Positions 1 to 8,845 of a DNA stretch of 64,000 nucleotides are shown here, piece after piece. Source of the DNA: Nocardioides sp. CER19. GTDB lineage: Bacteria > Actinomycetota > Actinomycetes > Propionibacteriales > Nocardioidaceae. Both the position numbers and the translations under genes were made by a program. Position 1 is the stretch's first letter; each line of letters opens with the position of its first letter. The DNA is taken from positions 186,001 to 250,000 of the forward strand of contig NZ_JARVWS010000004.1 in the NCBI RefSeq assembly GCF_029846275.1. Reading direction: 5' to 3'. The notes below the pieces were generated by a model, which worked only from the letters and a program-made list of their open reading frames with translations, did no database searches and was not told the DNA's origin.

Positions 1-3000
1 CTGCGCGGCCGCGGCGGTGACCACCGCACCACGGCGCCGGCCAGCAAGCAGTACGGCATCTGGGAGTCCACGGACGCCGGCGCGAGCTGGAAGCTCCGCA
101 AGGGCACGCAGAACGAGTTCGCCGGCGCGACCGACCTGGTCGGCGACCCGCAGAACGCCGACGTCCTCTACGCGTCCTTCTGGGGCGACGGGATCTACAA
201 GAGCAGCAACGGCGGCCAGAGCTGGACGAAGGCGATGACAGGCCTCCCCGCCGGACAGTTCGCCGCGGGCTCGACGCGCTTCTCGCTCGGCATCTCGCAC
301 CCGGCTGGCGCCGCGGCGGCGACGCTCTACACGGGCTTCGACTACTACGACCCGAGCGACAAGTACCACCCGGCCACCGTCTGGAAGAGCGTCGACGACG
401 GCGCGCACTGGGCGCAGACCGGCACCGGCAGCAACGACGTCGACAGCATCGAGGACTACTGCACGACGCAGTGCTTCTACGACAACGAGGTCAAGCCCGA
501 CCCGACCGACCCGAACGTGCTCTACGTGCTGGGCTCCTACGGTTACGACCTCTCGCCCCAGTCCGGCGGCGTCTACCGCTCGACAGACGGCGGCGCGACC
601 TGGAAGAGCCTCGGCTACGACCTGCACCCGGACATGCACGCCATCGCGTTCCAGCCCACCGACACCAAGCACGTCGCGATCGGCAACGACGGCGGCGTGT
701 GGGACACGCACACCGGTGGCGGGCGCAACGGCGCCGGCGACCCGCTGAGCGCCGCCGACTGGCAGGACCTCAACGGCCAGGTCAACCCGGCCACCGGGGC
801 CCTCCTCCACTCGACCGGCCTGCAGATCGGCCAGTTCGTGGGCGTCTCGACCGTTCCGCAGGTGCCCGGCCAGTACTGGGGCGGCACCCAGGACAACGGC
901 ACGCTCCGCAAGTCGACCGCCAACGGCCGCTGGTTCGACCAGTCGAGCGGTGACGGCGGGTACGCGCTCGTCGACAAGACGACGCGCAACCCGATCAACC
1001 CCGCGGCGGCGGCGTACGTGTTCGGCGAGTACTACGGCATCAGTCCCTTCCGCTACGACCCGTCGGAGACCAGCACGATCTTCGGCAACGAGTACATCCG
1101 CGGCGGGATCAACATGGACGACCGGGCCGAGTTCTACGTGCCTTGGACCGAGAACCAGGCCGATCCGAGCCAGCTGTTCCTCGGCACCTACCGGGTCTAC
1201 CGCACCGACAACGCGGAGGCACCGGCGGCCGGTGACGTGCACTGGTCCCCGATCAGCGGCGACCTCACCAGTGGCTGCACCGGCACCGCACCCAACGGCG
1301 CCCGCGGTTGCTTCATCTCGGCCATCGGCCTGGCCGACGGCGGCACCGGCGTCTACGCCGGCACCGACGAAGGCTGGATGCAGGTGAGCCGCGACGCGGT
1401 CACCGCCGACTCCCCCACGTGGACCCGGGTGGGCGCCAAGACCCTGCCCAACCGGCCGGTGAACCAGATCGCGGTGGACCGCTCCGACTGGCGGGTCGCC
1501 TACGCGGCGTACGGCGGCTTCGGCAAGGCCACCCCGTCGCGCACCGGCCACGTCTACGCCACCACCGACGGCGGCGGCACGTGGAAGGACATCAGCGCCA
1601 ACCTGCCCGACGTCCCGGTCGACACGATCGTGCTCGACCCGTCGTCCGACTCGACCCTCTACGTCGGGACCGACGCCGGCCCCTTCGTCACGGTCGACGG
1701 CGGCACGACGTGGGAGCGGCTCGGCGACGCCATCCCCAAGGTCGCGGTCTGGAGCATGGACTACGACCCGAGCCACGGCGTGCTGCTCGCCGGCACGCAC
1801 GGCCGCGGGGCCTACACCCTGACCAACCGCTCGGCGCTACCGGCGCTGGTGGCCTCGACCGCCACCTCCGACGCGCCGGTCGGACCCGGCCGCCCGCTGG
1901 ACTACACCGTCACGGTCAAGAACCTCGGCAACGCCGACGCCACCGGCGTGACGATCAGCAACCCGGTGCCGGCGTACACGTCGTTCACCTCGGCGTCCGC
2001 CGGCGGCACGCTGTCGGGCGGCAAGGTCTCGTGGAGCGGCCTGACCGTCCCGGCCGGCGGCTCGGTGTCAGTGACGTTCAGGGTCACCATCGCCGCCAGC
2101 CTGCCGGCGTCGGTGACGTCGATCGTCGATGACGGGCTGCACGTCGGCTCGGCCCAAGGCGTCGACGCCAACGGCAGCCCCAACGTCAAGGCGATGAGCG
2201 CCGCGCACAGCGTGGCCGTCTCGGGCAGCACCCTCGAGGGCGCCCGGGTCGGGACCGCCGCGTCCTTCGCCGAGCACCTGACCAACCGCGGATACCAGCC
2301 CGACGCGTACGCCGTCACGGCACCGGGCGGCTCGGTCTTCGCGGCCGACTGCACCACGCCGCTGACGACCACCCCGACCGTGCAGCCGGGTGACTCGACC
2401 GACGTCTGCGTGAAGGTCACCGCACCTGCCGCCGCCGCCGACGACTCGACGTCGGCGACCACGGTCACGGCGACCTCGACGGGCGACGGCACGGTGAGCG
2501 CGTCCGCCACCCTCACCACGGTCGCGGTCGCGTCCGACACCGCCCTGGTCGACGAGGACGGCGACAAGCCCGACACCTCGGCCACCTACAAGGCGGCGCT
2601 CACCTCGGCAGGGGCGACCTTCGGCTACTGGGACCTCAAGGCGAGGCCGGTCCTCCCGGCGTCGTACCTGTCCGCGCACAAGAACGTCGTGTGGTTCACC
2701 GGTAACAGCTATCCGGCACCGCTGGCCGGCTACGAGTCGGCCCTCAAGGCGTTCCTCGACGGTGGCGGCCGGCTGCTGATGAGCGGCCAGGACATCCTGG
2801 ACCAGGCGGCGGGCACGACGCCGTTCGTCCGGGACTACCTGCACATCAGCTGGGACGGCACCGAGGCGCAGAACGACAAGGCGACCGTCTCGGTCACGTC
2901 GGTGACCGGCAACCCGGTCACCAACGGCATCGGCACCGTGCCGCTGGACCACTCGGTCCTCAGCGCGGCTTTCGAGGACCGGATCACACCCCTCGCCCCG

Positions 3001-3165
3001 GCCACGGGGGCGTTCACCGACACGTCGTCGGCGACCGACGCGCTGACCGTGGCGGCGGCCGGCTACAAGGTCGAGTTCCTCGCCTTCCCGCTCGAGGCCT
3101 ACGGGACCGCGGCGCAGAAGGCCGACCTGGTGAGCCGGACCCTGACCTGGTTCGCGGCGCCGTAG
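1..3165 (+). CDS. Large secreted BNR/sortilin-like repeat protein, 5' truncated
   Basis: The reading frame is open from base 1, so the gene starts upstream of the window; 1054 residues are visible. The N-terminal part carries repeated Asp-box/BNR motifs of the form S-T-D-G-G-x-T-W (for example STDAGASW, SSNGGQSW, STDGGATW, TTDGGGTW, TVDGGTTW), which build beta-propellers in sialidase and VPS10/sortilin-like proteins. After about residue 610 comes a DUF11/CARDB-like beta-sandwich (DYTVTVKNLGNADATGVTISN), then a second beta-rich stretch. The last ~200 residues contain a Rossmann-like segment (NVVWFTGNSYPAPL, FLDGGGRLLMSGQDI) resembling glutamine-amidotransferase-like domains fused to secreted proteases. 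I see no LPXTG motif or C-terminal membrane anchor. Extracellular location is inferred; the signal peptide would be upstream. Catalytic function is unknown. Confidence 0.85.
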   Translation: MRGRGGDHRTTAPASKQYGIWESTDAGASWKLRKGTQNEFAGATDLVGDPQNADVLYASFWGDGIYKSSNGGQSWTKAMTGLPAGQFAAGSTRFSLGISHPAGAAAATLYTGFDYYDPSDKYHPATVWKSVDDGAHWAQTGTGSNDVDSIEDYCTTQCFYDNEVKPDPTDPNVLYVLGSYGYDLSPQSGGVYRSTDGGATWKSLGYDLHPDMHAIAFQPTDTKHVAIGNDGGVWDTHTGGGRNGAGDPLSAADWQDLNGQVNPATGALLHSTGLQIGQFVGVSTVPQVPGQYWGGTQDNGTLRKSTANGRWFDQSSGDGGYALVDKTTRNPINPAAAAYVFGEYYGISPFRYDPSETSTIFGNEYIRGGINMDDRAEFYVPWTENQADPSQLFLGTYRVYRTDNAEAPAAGDVHWSPISGDLTSGCTGTAPNGARGCFISAIGLADGGTGVYAGTDEGWMQVSRDAVTADSPTWTRVGAKTLPNRPVNQIAVDRSDWRVAYAAYGGFGKATPSRTGHVYATTDGGGTWKDISANLPDVPVDTIVLDPSSDSTLYVGTDAGPFVTVDGGTTWERLGDAIPKVAVWSMDYDPSHGVLLAGTHGRGAYTLTNRSALPALVASTATSDAPVGPGRPLDYTVTVKNLGNADATGVTISNPVPAYTSFTSASAGGTLSGGKVSWSGLTVPAGGSVSVTFRVTIAASLPASVTSIVDDGLHVGSAQGVDANGSPNVKAMSAAHSVAVSGSTLEGARVGTAASFAEHLTNRGYQPDAYAVTAPGGSVFAADCTTPLTTTPTVQPGDSTDVCVKVTAPAAAADDSTSATTVTATSTGDGTVSASATLTTVAVASDTALVDEDGDKPDTSATYKAALTSAGATFGYWDLKARPVLPASYLSAHKNVVWFTGNSYPAPLAGYESALKAFLDGGGRLLMSGQDILDQAAGTTPFVRDYLHISWDGTEAQNDKATVSVTSVTGNPVTNGIGTVPLDHSVLSAAFEDRITPLAPATGAFTDTSSATDALTVAAAGYKVEFLAFPLEAYGTAAQKADLVSRTLTWFAAP

Positions 3166-3168
3166 GGG

Positions 3169-3537
3169 TCAGACGGCTTCCCAGCCGTCGGGGCGCAGCG
3201 ACCTCGGCAGCTTGGAGACCACGAGGCGGTAGGACTCGGCCACCGCCTCGTGGATCTCCTCGTCCGGGATCGCGCCGCCCAGGCGAAGGTCGTTCCAGCC
3301 GCTGCGCCCGATGTAGGCCATCACCGACGCGTCGTCGGGGTAGCGCTGCAGCCACTCGTCGGCGACCTCACGTGACGGGCCGCCCTTGACACCCACCTTG
3401 TCGGACCCGAGGAACGCGAAGATCTTGCCGCGCTCGCCCGGCGCCACCTTGATGACCGGGTGCTCGTGGTCCCACGGGTTGTCCGGCCAGGCGCCGGGCA
3501 GCGAGAGGCAGTGTTCCTGGAGGCGGCTGACGTCCAC
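3169..3537 (-). CDS. MmcQ/YjbR family DNA-binding-like protein
   Basis: A 122-residue protein with the small alpha/beta YjbR/MmcQ fold: an N-terminal helix (RLQEHCLSLPGAWPDNPW), the core segment KVAPGERGKIFAFLG and a C-terminal helix (EEIHEAVAESYRLVVSKLP). The family is described as having a CyaY-like double-wing fold; its biological role is not established. The GTG at 3537 is chosen because a TACAGT -10 hexamer ends 6 nt upstream on the minus strand, which fits a leaderless transcript. The open frame extends far upstream but that extension is Arg/Ser-rich shadow sequence. It is divergent from the membrane protein at 3590, and its stop lies 3 bp from the stop of the convergent BNR gene. Confidence 0.85.
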   Translation of the reverse strand: MDVSRLQEHCLSLPGAWPDNPWDHEHPVIKVAPGERGKIFAFLGSDKVGVKGGPSREVADEWLQRYPDDASVMAYIGRSGWNDLRLGGAIPDEEIHEAVAESYRLVVSKLPRSLRPDGWEAV

Positions 3538-3543
3538 GGCAGC

Positions 3544-3581
3544 ACTGTAGGAGCAGGCGGGGACATCCACGCCCGTACGAT
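3544..3581. promoter_or_regulatory. Divergent leaderless promoter pair (YjbR-like / AbrB-like)
   Basis: Two -10 hexamers fit TANNNT. On the minus strand TACAGT (3549-3544) lies 6 nt from the GTG at 3537. On the plus strand TACGAT (3576-3581) lies 8 nt from the ATG at 3590. No Shine-Dalgarno sequence is seen for either gene. The -35 elements are not obvious, as is common in actinobacteria. Confidence 0.55.
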
Positions 3582-3589
3582 CGATCCCG

Positions 3590-4645
3590 ATGAGAGACGA
3601 GCGGAGCAGAGCACAGGGACTGGCCCTCGTCCTCACCGTCACCGTCGTCTCGAGCACCGTCTTCGAGCTGATCGGCCTCCCCTCGGCGGTGATGTTCGGG
3701 TCGCTGCTCGGCGGCATCGTGCACGCGCTCACCTCGCCGACCGACCTGCGCCTGCCGGCGTGGACCTTCCGGCTCGGGCAGGCGCTCATCGGCGTGGTCG
3801 TCGGCTCGACGATCAGCCTCGACGCACTGGCGGCCATGGGCGACGACGCCGTGGCGATCAGCCTCGTCACGCTCGGCACGATCCTCATCAGCCTGGGCGC
3901 CGGCGCGCTGCTCGCCCTCCGCCGCGACGTCTCGCGCGTGACCGGTGCCTTCGCGATGATCGCGGGCGGCGCCTCGGGCGTCGTCGCCATCGCCCGGGAC
4001 CTCGGTGCCGACGACCGGGTCGTCACCGTGGTCCAGTACCTCCGCGTGCTGCTGGTGCTCGTGATGATGCCGCTCATCACCACGATCGTGTTCCATCCCC
4101 AGCACGGCGGAGGAACGCTGGCGACGGCCGACACCGACCTCCCGGCCGACCTGCTGTTCGTCGCCCTGTCCCTGGTCCTCGGCATCGGGCTCTCCCGCCT
4201 CATCCCCGTCACCACGTCGATCCTGCTGGCCCCGATGGCGGTCGCCGCGGTGCTCGCCTCGACCGGCTGGCTGGGCGACGTCGCGGTTCCGGTCCCGCTG
4301 CAGTGGCTCGCCTACGCGCTCATCGGCGTGCAGGTCGGCCTGCGCTTCACGCGCGCAAGCCTGGCCTCCATCGCGCGGATGCTGCCGGTGGTGGTGCTCC
4401 TCATGATCGGCATGATCGTGGCGACCGCTCTCATGGGCTCCCTGCTCGCCCTGCTCACGCCGGTCGACGGGCTCACGGCCTACCTCGCGACCACGCCCGG
4501 CGGCCTCTTCGCGGTGCTCGCCACCGCTGCCGACGCGGGGTCCGACACGACGTACGTCATGGCGGTGCAACTGGTCAGACTGCTCGTGATCCTGGCCTTC
4601 ACGCCGCTGCTGGCGAGGCTGCTCAGCCGCCCGGCGCGGGACTGA
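3590..4645 (+). CDS. AbrB family (PF05145) integral membrane protein
   Basis: A 351-residue, very hydrophobic protein with about 10 predicted membrane segments. Two repeated halves begin near residues 15 and 180, each with a glycine-rich hydrophobic core (LPSAVMFGSLLGGIVHAL; PMAVAAVLASTGWLGDVAV). This duplicated organisation matches the PF05145 family, annotated as AbrB duplication or ammonia monooxygenase-associated membrane protein. Those names come from E. coli AbrB, not from soluble AbrB transcription factors. Transport is likely, but the substrate is unknown. The ATG start is supported by a TACGAT hexamer 8 nt upstream. It is probably a single-gene unit, since the next gene is convergent. 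Confidence 0.85.
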   Translation: MRDERSRAQGLALVLTVTVVSSTVFELIGLPSAVMFGSLLGGIVHALTSPTDLRLPAWTFRLGQALIGVVVGSTISLDALAAMGDDAVAISLVTLGTILISLGAGALLALRRDVSRVTGAFAMIAGGASGVVAIARDLGADDRVVTVVQYLRVLLVLVMMPLITTIVFHPQHGGGTLATADTDLPADLLFVALSLVLGIGLSRLIPVTTSILLAPMAVAAVLASTGWLGDVAVPVPLQWLAYALIGVQVGLRFTRASLASIARMLPVVVLLMIGMIVATALMGSLLALLTPVDGLTAYLATTPGGLFAVLATAADAGSDTTYVMAVQLVRLLVILAFTPLLARLLSRPARD

Positions 4646-4652
4646 CCGGGCG

Positions 4653-5942
4653 TCAGGACTGCAGGGAGACCGGCGCGAGCGCCGAGCGCGAGGTCGTGGC
4701 CCGCGCCTTGCGCCGGTAGCGGACGATCTGCGTCAGCCCCAGCGCCCACAGGACGTACTGCAGGCTCATCGCCCACCGGAAGGCATCGGCGGTGTAGTCG
4801 GAGCCGGTTCCGGGCGTGCGCCAGTCCAGCACCCAGCCGATCGAGAGCACCAGGACGAGCGAGGCGATGAAGCCGCCCTGGTTGACGATCCCGCTGGCGC
4901 TGGCCAGCCGGTGCGCCGGGTTGAAGGTCCGCGCCACGTCGAAGCCGATCATCGACGCGGGGCCGCCCGCACCGCACACGACGACGAGCACGACCAGGAG
5001 CCACAGCGGGGCGTCCCCCGGCCACAGCAGCACCACGCTCCAGAGCCCCACGGTCGAGCCGATGATCCACAGCGCCAGCGTCGACCGGTGCCACGGCTCG
5101 CGGCCGATCGCCCAGCCGAGCAGCGGGCCGACGATCATCGCGGTGACCGTCATCAGGGTGAGCAGGAGCGCCGCCTCGTGGTCGGTGCGTCCCTCGCCAC
5201 GGACGAAGAACGGCAGGCCCCACAGCAGGCCCAGCACGTTGGAGCTGAACGGCGTCGTGAAGTGCATCCAGAAGCCCAGTCGGGTGCCGGGGTGTCGCCA
5301 CGAGTCGGCGATGCCGCCCGCGACCTCCCGCATCGTCTTGCTGACGCCGCGCAGGTTGCGGTGCCTCGGCGCGTCGTGGAGGAAGAACAGCCCGACCAGG
5401 GCCACGACCGGCCCGGCGACCGCTGCCGCCAGGTAGGCCTTGGTCCAGCCGAGGTTGCCCAGCGCCCAGGTCATCGGGATGGCGGCGACGACCGTGCCGA
5501 GCTGCCCGAGCGTGCCGGAGAGCGTCGTCATCAGGGGGATCCGGCGCGGCGCGAACCAGGCGGCCACGATCCGCAGCAGGCAGATGAACGTCATCGCGTC
5601 GCCCATGCCGACGAAGACACGGGCCAGCAGGGCGAGCGGATAGGAGTCGGCCAGCGCGAAGCCGGCCTGCGCCGCGCTGATCACCACCATCCCGGTGAGC
5701 ATCACGCTGCGCGGCCCGAAGCGGTCGACCAGGACGCCGACGGGGATCTGCATGCCGGCGTACACGATCAGCTGCAGGGTCGTGAAGGTGGCCAGCTGGG
5801 ACGCGGAGATGCCGAAGCGGTCAGCGGCGAGCAGTCCGGCGACCGCGAGCGAGGAGCGGTGGAACACGGCCAGGAAGTACGCCGCCATGGCGATGCTCCA
5901 GACCAGCCAGCCTCGACGCGCCACGGTCGGTGTCTGACTCAC
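4653..5942 (-). CDS. MFS transporter
   Basis: A 429-residue protein with about 12 membrane segments. The MFS signature between TM2 and TM3 is present (GVLVDRFGPRSVML), and TM1 starts at VWSIAMAAYFLAVFHRSSLAV. The overall type (FHRSSLAVAG, GMGDAMTFICLLRIVAAWFAPRR) is like the nitrate/sugar-phosphate-type MFS of unknown substrate common in actinobacteria. The GTG at 5942 is chosen because TACGGT ends 7 nt upstream on the minus strand; the AAGAGGA that abuts the GTG is too close to act as a ribosome binding site. A longer open frame upstream is shadow. It is divergent from the LuxR regulator at 6006, but nothing shows that the regulator controls it. Confidence 0.9.
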   Translation of the reverse strand: MSQTPTVARRGWLVWSIAMAAYFLAVFHRSSLAVAGLLAADRFGISASQLATFTTLQLIVYAGMQIPVGVLVDRFGPRSVMLTGMVVISAAQAGFALADSYPLALLARVFVGMGDAMTFICLLRIVAAWFAPRRIPLMTTLSGTLGQLGTVVAAIPMTWALGNLGWTKAYLAAAVAGPVVALVGLFFLHDAPRHRNLRGVSKTMREVAGGIADSWRHPGTRLGFWMHFTTPFSSNVLGLLWGLPFFVRGEGRTDHEAALLLTLMTVTAMIVGPLLGWAIGREPWHRSTLALWIIGSTVGLWSVVLLWPGDAPLWLLVVLVVVCGAGGPASMIGFDVARTFNPAHRLASASGIVNQGGFIASLVLVLSIGWVLDWRTPGTGSDYTADAFRWAMSLQYVLWALGLTQIVRYRRKARATTSRSALAPVSLQS

Positions 5943-5949
5943 TCCTCTT

Positions 5950-5999
5950 ACCGTACGCCCGTGACGGCCCTCACTTCGGAGCGGTACCGGGCGTAGTCT
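5950..5999. promoter_or_regulatory. Divergent leaderless promoters (MFS / LuxR regulator)
   Basis: TACGGT on the minus strand (5955-5950) lies 7 nt before the GTG at 5942. TAGTCT on the plus strand (5994-5999) lies 6 nt before the ATG at 6006. Both fit TANNNT -10 hexamers placed for leaderless mRNAs. Confidence 0.55.
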
Positions 6000-6005
6000 C
6001 CCGTC

Positions 6006-7622
6006 ATGAGCCAGGCTGTCGGGCAGGCACTGGAGCTCGGACGTCGGGCCTACGACGCCCGCGACTGGCCGACCTGCGCGGCGGCCCTCACCGAGGCGGA
6101 GCGGGTGGCGCCGCTCCCCCCTGACGACATGAGGCGGCTCGGCGTCGCGCGGTTCCTCGTCGGCGACCGGGAGGGCAGCCTCGAGACGCTCACCCGCGGC
6201 CACCGGCTCGCGCTCGCGCACGGCCTGTGGACCGGCGCCGCCGAGTCGGCGTTCTGGCACGCCTGGATGCTCTACCTCGGCAACGAGCACGCGCGGGCCG
6301 CGGGCTGGCTGGCCAGGGCCCGGACGATCGCCGAGGAGCACGAGGTCGACGAGGCGGTCGCCATGCTCCCGGCGACGCTCGAGGCCCGCCAGCTCGTCGA
6401 GACCGGGCGGCTCGACGAGGCGCTCGAGGTCGCCGCGGGGGCGGTGGCGGCCGGCCGCCGGCTCGGCGCGCCCGACCTGCACGTCCTGGGCCTGCTGTCC
6501 GGAAGCATGGCGCTGATCCGGCTCGGTCGCGGCGGCGAGGCGCTGCCGCGGCTCGACGAGGTGATGGCGACGGTCGAGGCCGACGAGCTCACGCCCACCG
6601 TCGCGGGCCTCGCCTACTGCGCGGTCCTCGCCGCCTGCCTCGCCCTGCACGACGTCCGGCGGGCGGCCGAGTGGACGACCGCCCTCGCCGACTGGTGCGA
6701 GAGCCAGTCAGGGCTCGTGCCCTACCGCGGCCAGTGCCTCGTCCACCGCACCCAGGTGCTCACCCTCGAGGGCGCGTGGCCCGACGCCGACGTCCAGGGT
6801 CGCCTGGCCTGCGCGAGCCTGGCCGGCCCGCCGCAGGGCGACGCGTGGTACCACCTCGGTGAGCTGATGCGCCTGCGCGGGGACTTCGCCGACGCCGAGG
6901 ACGCCTATCGCCGGGCCAACACGGCGGGGCGTCAGCCCCAGCCCGGGCTGGCTCTGCTCCGGCTCGCGCAGGGCCGCTCGGAGGCAGCGGCCTCCGCCAC
7001 CCGCCGGCTGGCGGCCGAACCGGGTCGGCTGGACCGGCCGGACGTGCTGGCGGCGCACGTGGAGGTGATGGCGGCGGTCGGCGACCTGCCGGCGGCACGC
7101 GAGGCGGCGGCTGAGCTGGCCGACCTCGCGGAGGAGCTCGCCTCGCCCCTGCTCGCCGGCCATGCGGCCGCCGCGAAGGGCACCGTCGCCCTCGCCGCCG
7201 GTCAGCCGGTGGAGGCGCTGGTCTGCCTGCGCGCCGCGCTCGGCCACTTCGTCGACCTCGGACTCCCCTACCACGTCGCCCGCGTCCGGGTCCGTCTCGC
7301 GCGGGCGCTCGACCTGGTCGGCGACCCCGAGGCGGCGGCCTACGAGCTCGACACGGCTCGCGCGGGGTTCGACGCCCTCGGCGCCGCGGCCGACCTCGCC
7401 GGCCTGGAGGTCGCCGACAGCCTGCCCGGCGGGCTGACCGCCCGCGAGGCCGAGGTGCTCCGGCTGGTCGCGACCGGCCGCTCCAACCGTGCGGTCGCCG
7501 ACGCGCTGGTGCTCAGCGAGAAGACCGTGGCGCGGCACCTCGCGAACATTTACACCAAGCTCGGGATCTCGTCCCGGAGCGCCGCCACCGCCTACGCCTA
7601 CGACCACGGCCTGGCCGGCTGA
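6006..7622 (+). CDS. LuxR family transcriptional regulator with TPR-like repeats
   Basis: A 538-residue protein. Residues 1 to ~460 are Ala/Leu/Arg-rich helical repeats of TPR type (for example ALELGRRAYDARDWPTCAAAL and LGELMRLRGDFADAEDAYRRA). The last ~65 residues are a classical LuxR/NarL helix-turn-helix (LTAREAEVLRLVATGRSNR, VLSEKTVARHLANIYTKLG). There is no P-loop, so this is not a full LAL/MalT regulator. The signal is unknown and probably sensed through the TPR region. The start is supported by TAGTCT 6 nt upstream. An FAD monooxygenase follows 86 bp downstream and could be a target, but it has its own promoter signal. Confidence 0.9.
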   Translation: MSQAVGQALELGRRAYDARDWPTCAAALTEAERVAPLPPDDMRRLGVARFLVGDREGSLETLTRGHRLALAHGLWTGAAESAFWHAWMLYLGNEHARAAGWLARARTIAEEHEVDEAVAMLPATLEARQLVETGRLDEALEVAAGAVAAGRRLGAPDLHVLGLLSGSMALIRLGRGGEALPRLDEVMATVEADELTPTVAGLAYCAVLAACLALHDVRRAAEWTTALADWCESQSGLVPYRGQCLVHRTQVLTLEGAWPDADVQGRLACASLAGPPQGDAWYHLGELMRLRGDFADAEDAYRRANTAGRQPQPGLALLRLAQGRSEAAASATRRLAAEPGRLDRPDVLAAHVEVMAAVGDLPAAREAAAELADLAEELASPLLAGHAAAAKGTVALAAGQPVEALVCLRAALGHFVDLGLPYHVARVRVRLARALDLVGDPEAAAYELDTARAGFDALGAAADLAGLEVADSLPGGLTAREAEVLRLVATGRSNRAVADALVLSEKTVARHLANIYTKLGISSRSAATAYAYDHGLAG

Positions 7623-7708
7623 CTGCACAGTTCGACCCATCGGGACGCCGCCCAGGATGGGCAGGTCGCCCGACGCGGCGGCCGCCCCGGCGCTCCTAGC
7701 GTCGCGGC

Positions 7709-8845
7709 ATGGACACTCACGAGACCCGAAGCACCGTCATCGTCGGCGCCGGCCAGAGCGGCCTGGCGACGGCACACCACCTGCGCCGCCTCGGCGTGGA
7801 CTGCCTGCTCCTCGACGAGCACCCGCGGGTCGGCGACCAGTGGCGCCGGCGTTACGACTCGCTGCTGCTCAACTCGCCGGCCTATCGTGACGGCCTGCCC
7901 GGCCGTCCCTTCCCCGCGCCGAAGTGGTCCTACCCCACCGGGCGCGAGATGGCCGACTACCTCGAGGCGTACGCCGACGGGCTCGACGTCAGGCACGGGA
8001 CCACCGCGGTCTCCGTCGAGCGCCTCGACGACGGCCGCTTCATGGTCGACTGCGGCGACTCAGCCGTTGTCGCCGACGTCGTCGTCGTCGCCAACGGCGG
8101 CGAGCGGCTCCCGAAGGTGCCCGACGTCGCCGGGCATCTCGATCCGGGGATCCGCCAGCTGCACGCGAGCCAGTACCGCAACCCCGAGCAGCTTCTCCCC
8201 GGCCCGGTCCTCATCGTCGGCGCCGGTCAGTCGGGCGCCGACCTGGCGCTGGAGACGACCGCCGCCGGCCACGAGACCTGGCTGTCGGGACCGATCCGCA
8301 GCGAGATCCCGGTCGACATCGGCACGTTCCGCTTCCGCCGCGTCTTCCCCCTGTTGTGGTTCGCGTGGAACCACGTGCTCACCACGCGCACGCCGGTGGG
8401 CCGGCGCGCCCAGCCGAAGGTCCGCACCGGTGCCGCCCCGCTGGTCCGGGTGAAGGCCAAGCACCTGCGGGCGGCCGGGGTCCACCACCTCCCGGCACAC
8501 ACGACGTCAGCGACCGACGGTCGCCCGACGCTCGAGGACGGGACCGTCCTCGACGTGGCCAACGTGCTGTGGTGCACCGGCTACCGGCAGGACTTCGGGC
8601 TGGTCCGCCCGCCGGTCACCGGCCCGGACGGCTGGCCGACCGACGACGGCGGCGTGATGCGGGACGTGCCCGGGCTCTACTTCATGGGCCTGCTGTTCCA
8701 GCGCGGGTTCTACTCGATGCTCATCGGCGGCGTGGGCCGCGACGCCGAGCGGATCGCGAAGCACATCGCCCGCTATCTCGCGACGGCGCCCTCGTCGCCG
8801 ACGCTCACTTCGTCGCTTCCATCATCTGTCGAAGCTCCTTCTTGA
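7709..8845 (+). CDS. FAD-dependent NAD(P)H monooxygenase (FMO/YUCCA-like)
   Basis: A 378-residue class B flavoprotein monooxygenase-like protein. An N-terminal FAD Rossmann motif (VGAGQSGLATAHHLRRLG, residues ~11-28) is followed by a second dinucleotide motif for NADPH (IVGAGQSGADLALE, ~170) and the late C-T-G-Y-R-Q-D motif near residue 290 typical of FMOs. It should use NADPH and O2 to oxidise a small N-, S- or ketone-containing substrate, which cannot be named. The ATG is supported by TAGCGT 6 nt upstream. The last 41 bp (8805-8845) overlap the 3' end of convergent uvrB, so its C-terminal tail (LTSSLPSSVEAPS) is encoded antisense to the end of UvrB. Confidence 0.9.
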   Translation: MDTHETRSTVIVGAGQSGLATAHHLRRLGVDCLLLDEHPRVGDQWRRRYDSLLLNSPAYRDGLPGRPFPAPKWSYPTGREMADYLEAYADGLDVRHGTTAVSVERLDDGRFMVDCGDSAVVADVVVVANGGERLPKVPDVAGHLDPGIRQLHASQYRNPEQLLPGPVLIVGAGQSGADLALETTAAGHETWLSGPIRSEIPVDIGTFRFRRVFPLLWFAWNHVLTTRTPVGRRAQPKVRTGAAPLVRVKAKHLRAAGVHHLPAHTTSATDGRPTLEDGTVLDVANVLWCTGYRQDFGLVRPPVTGPDGWPTDDGGVMRDVPGLYFMGLLFQRGFYSMLIGGVGRDAERIAKHIARYLATAPSSPTLTSSLPSSVEAPS

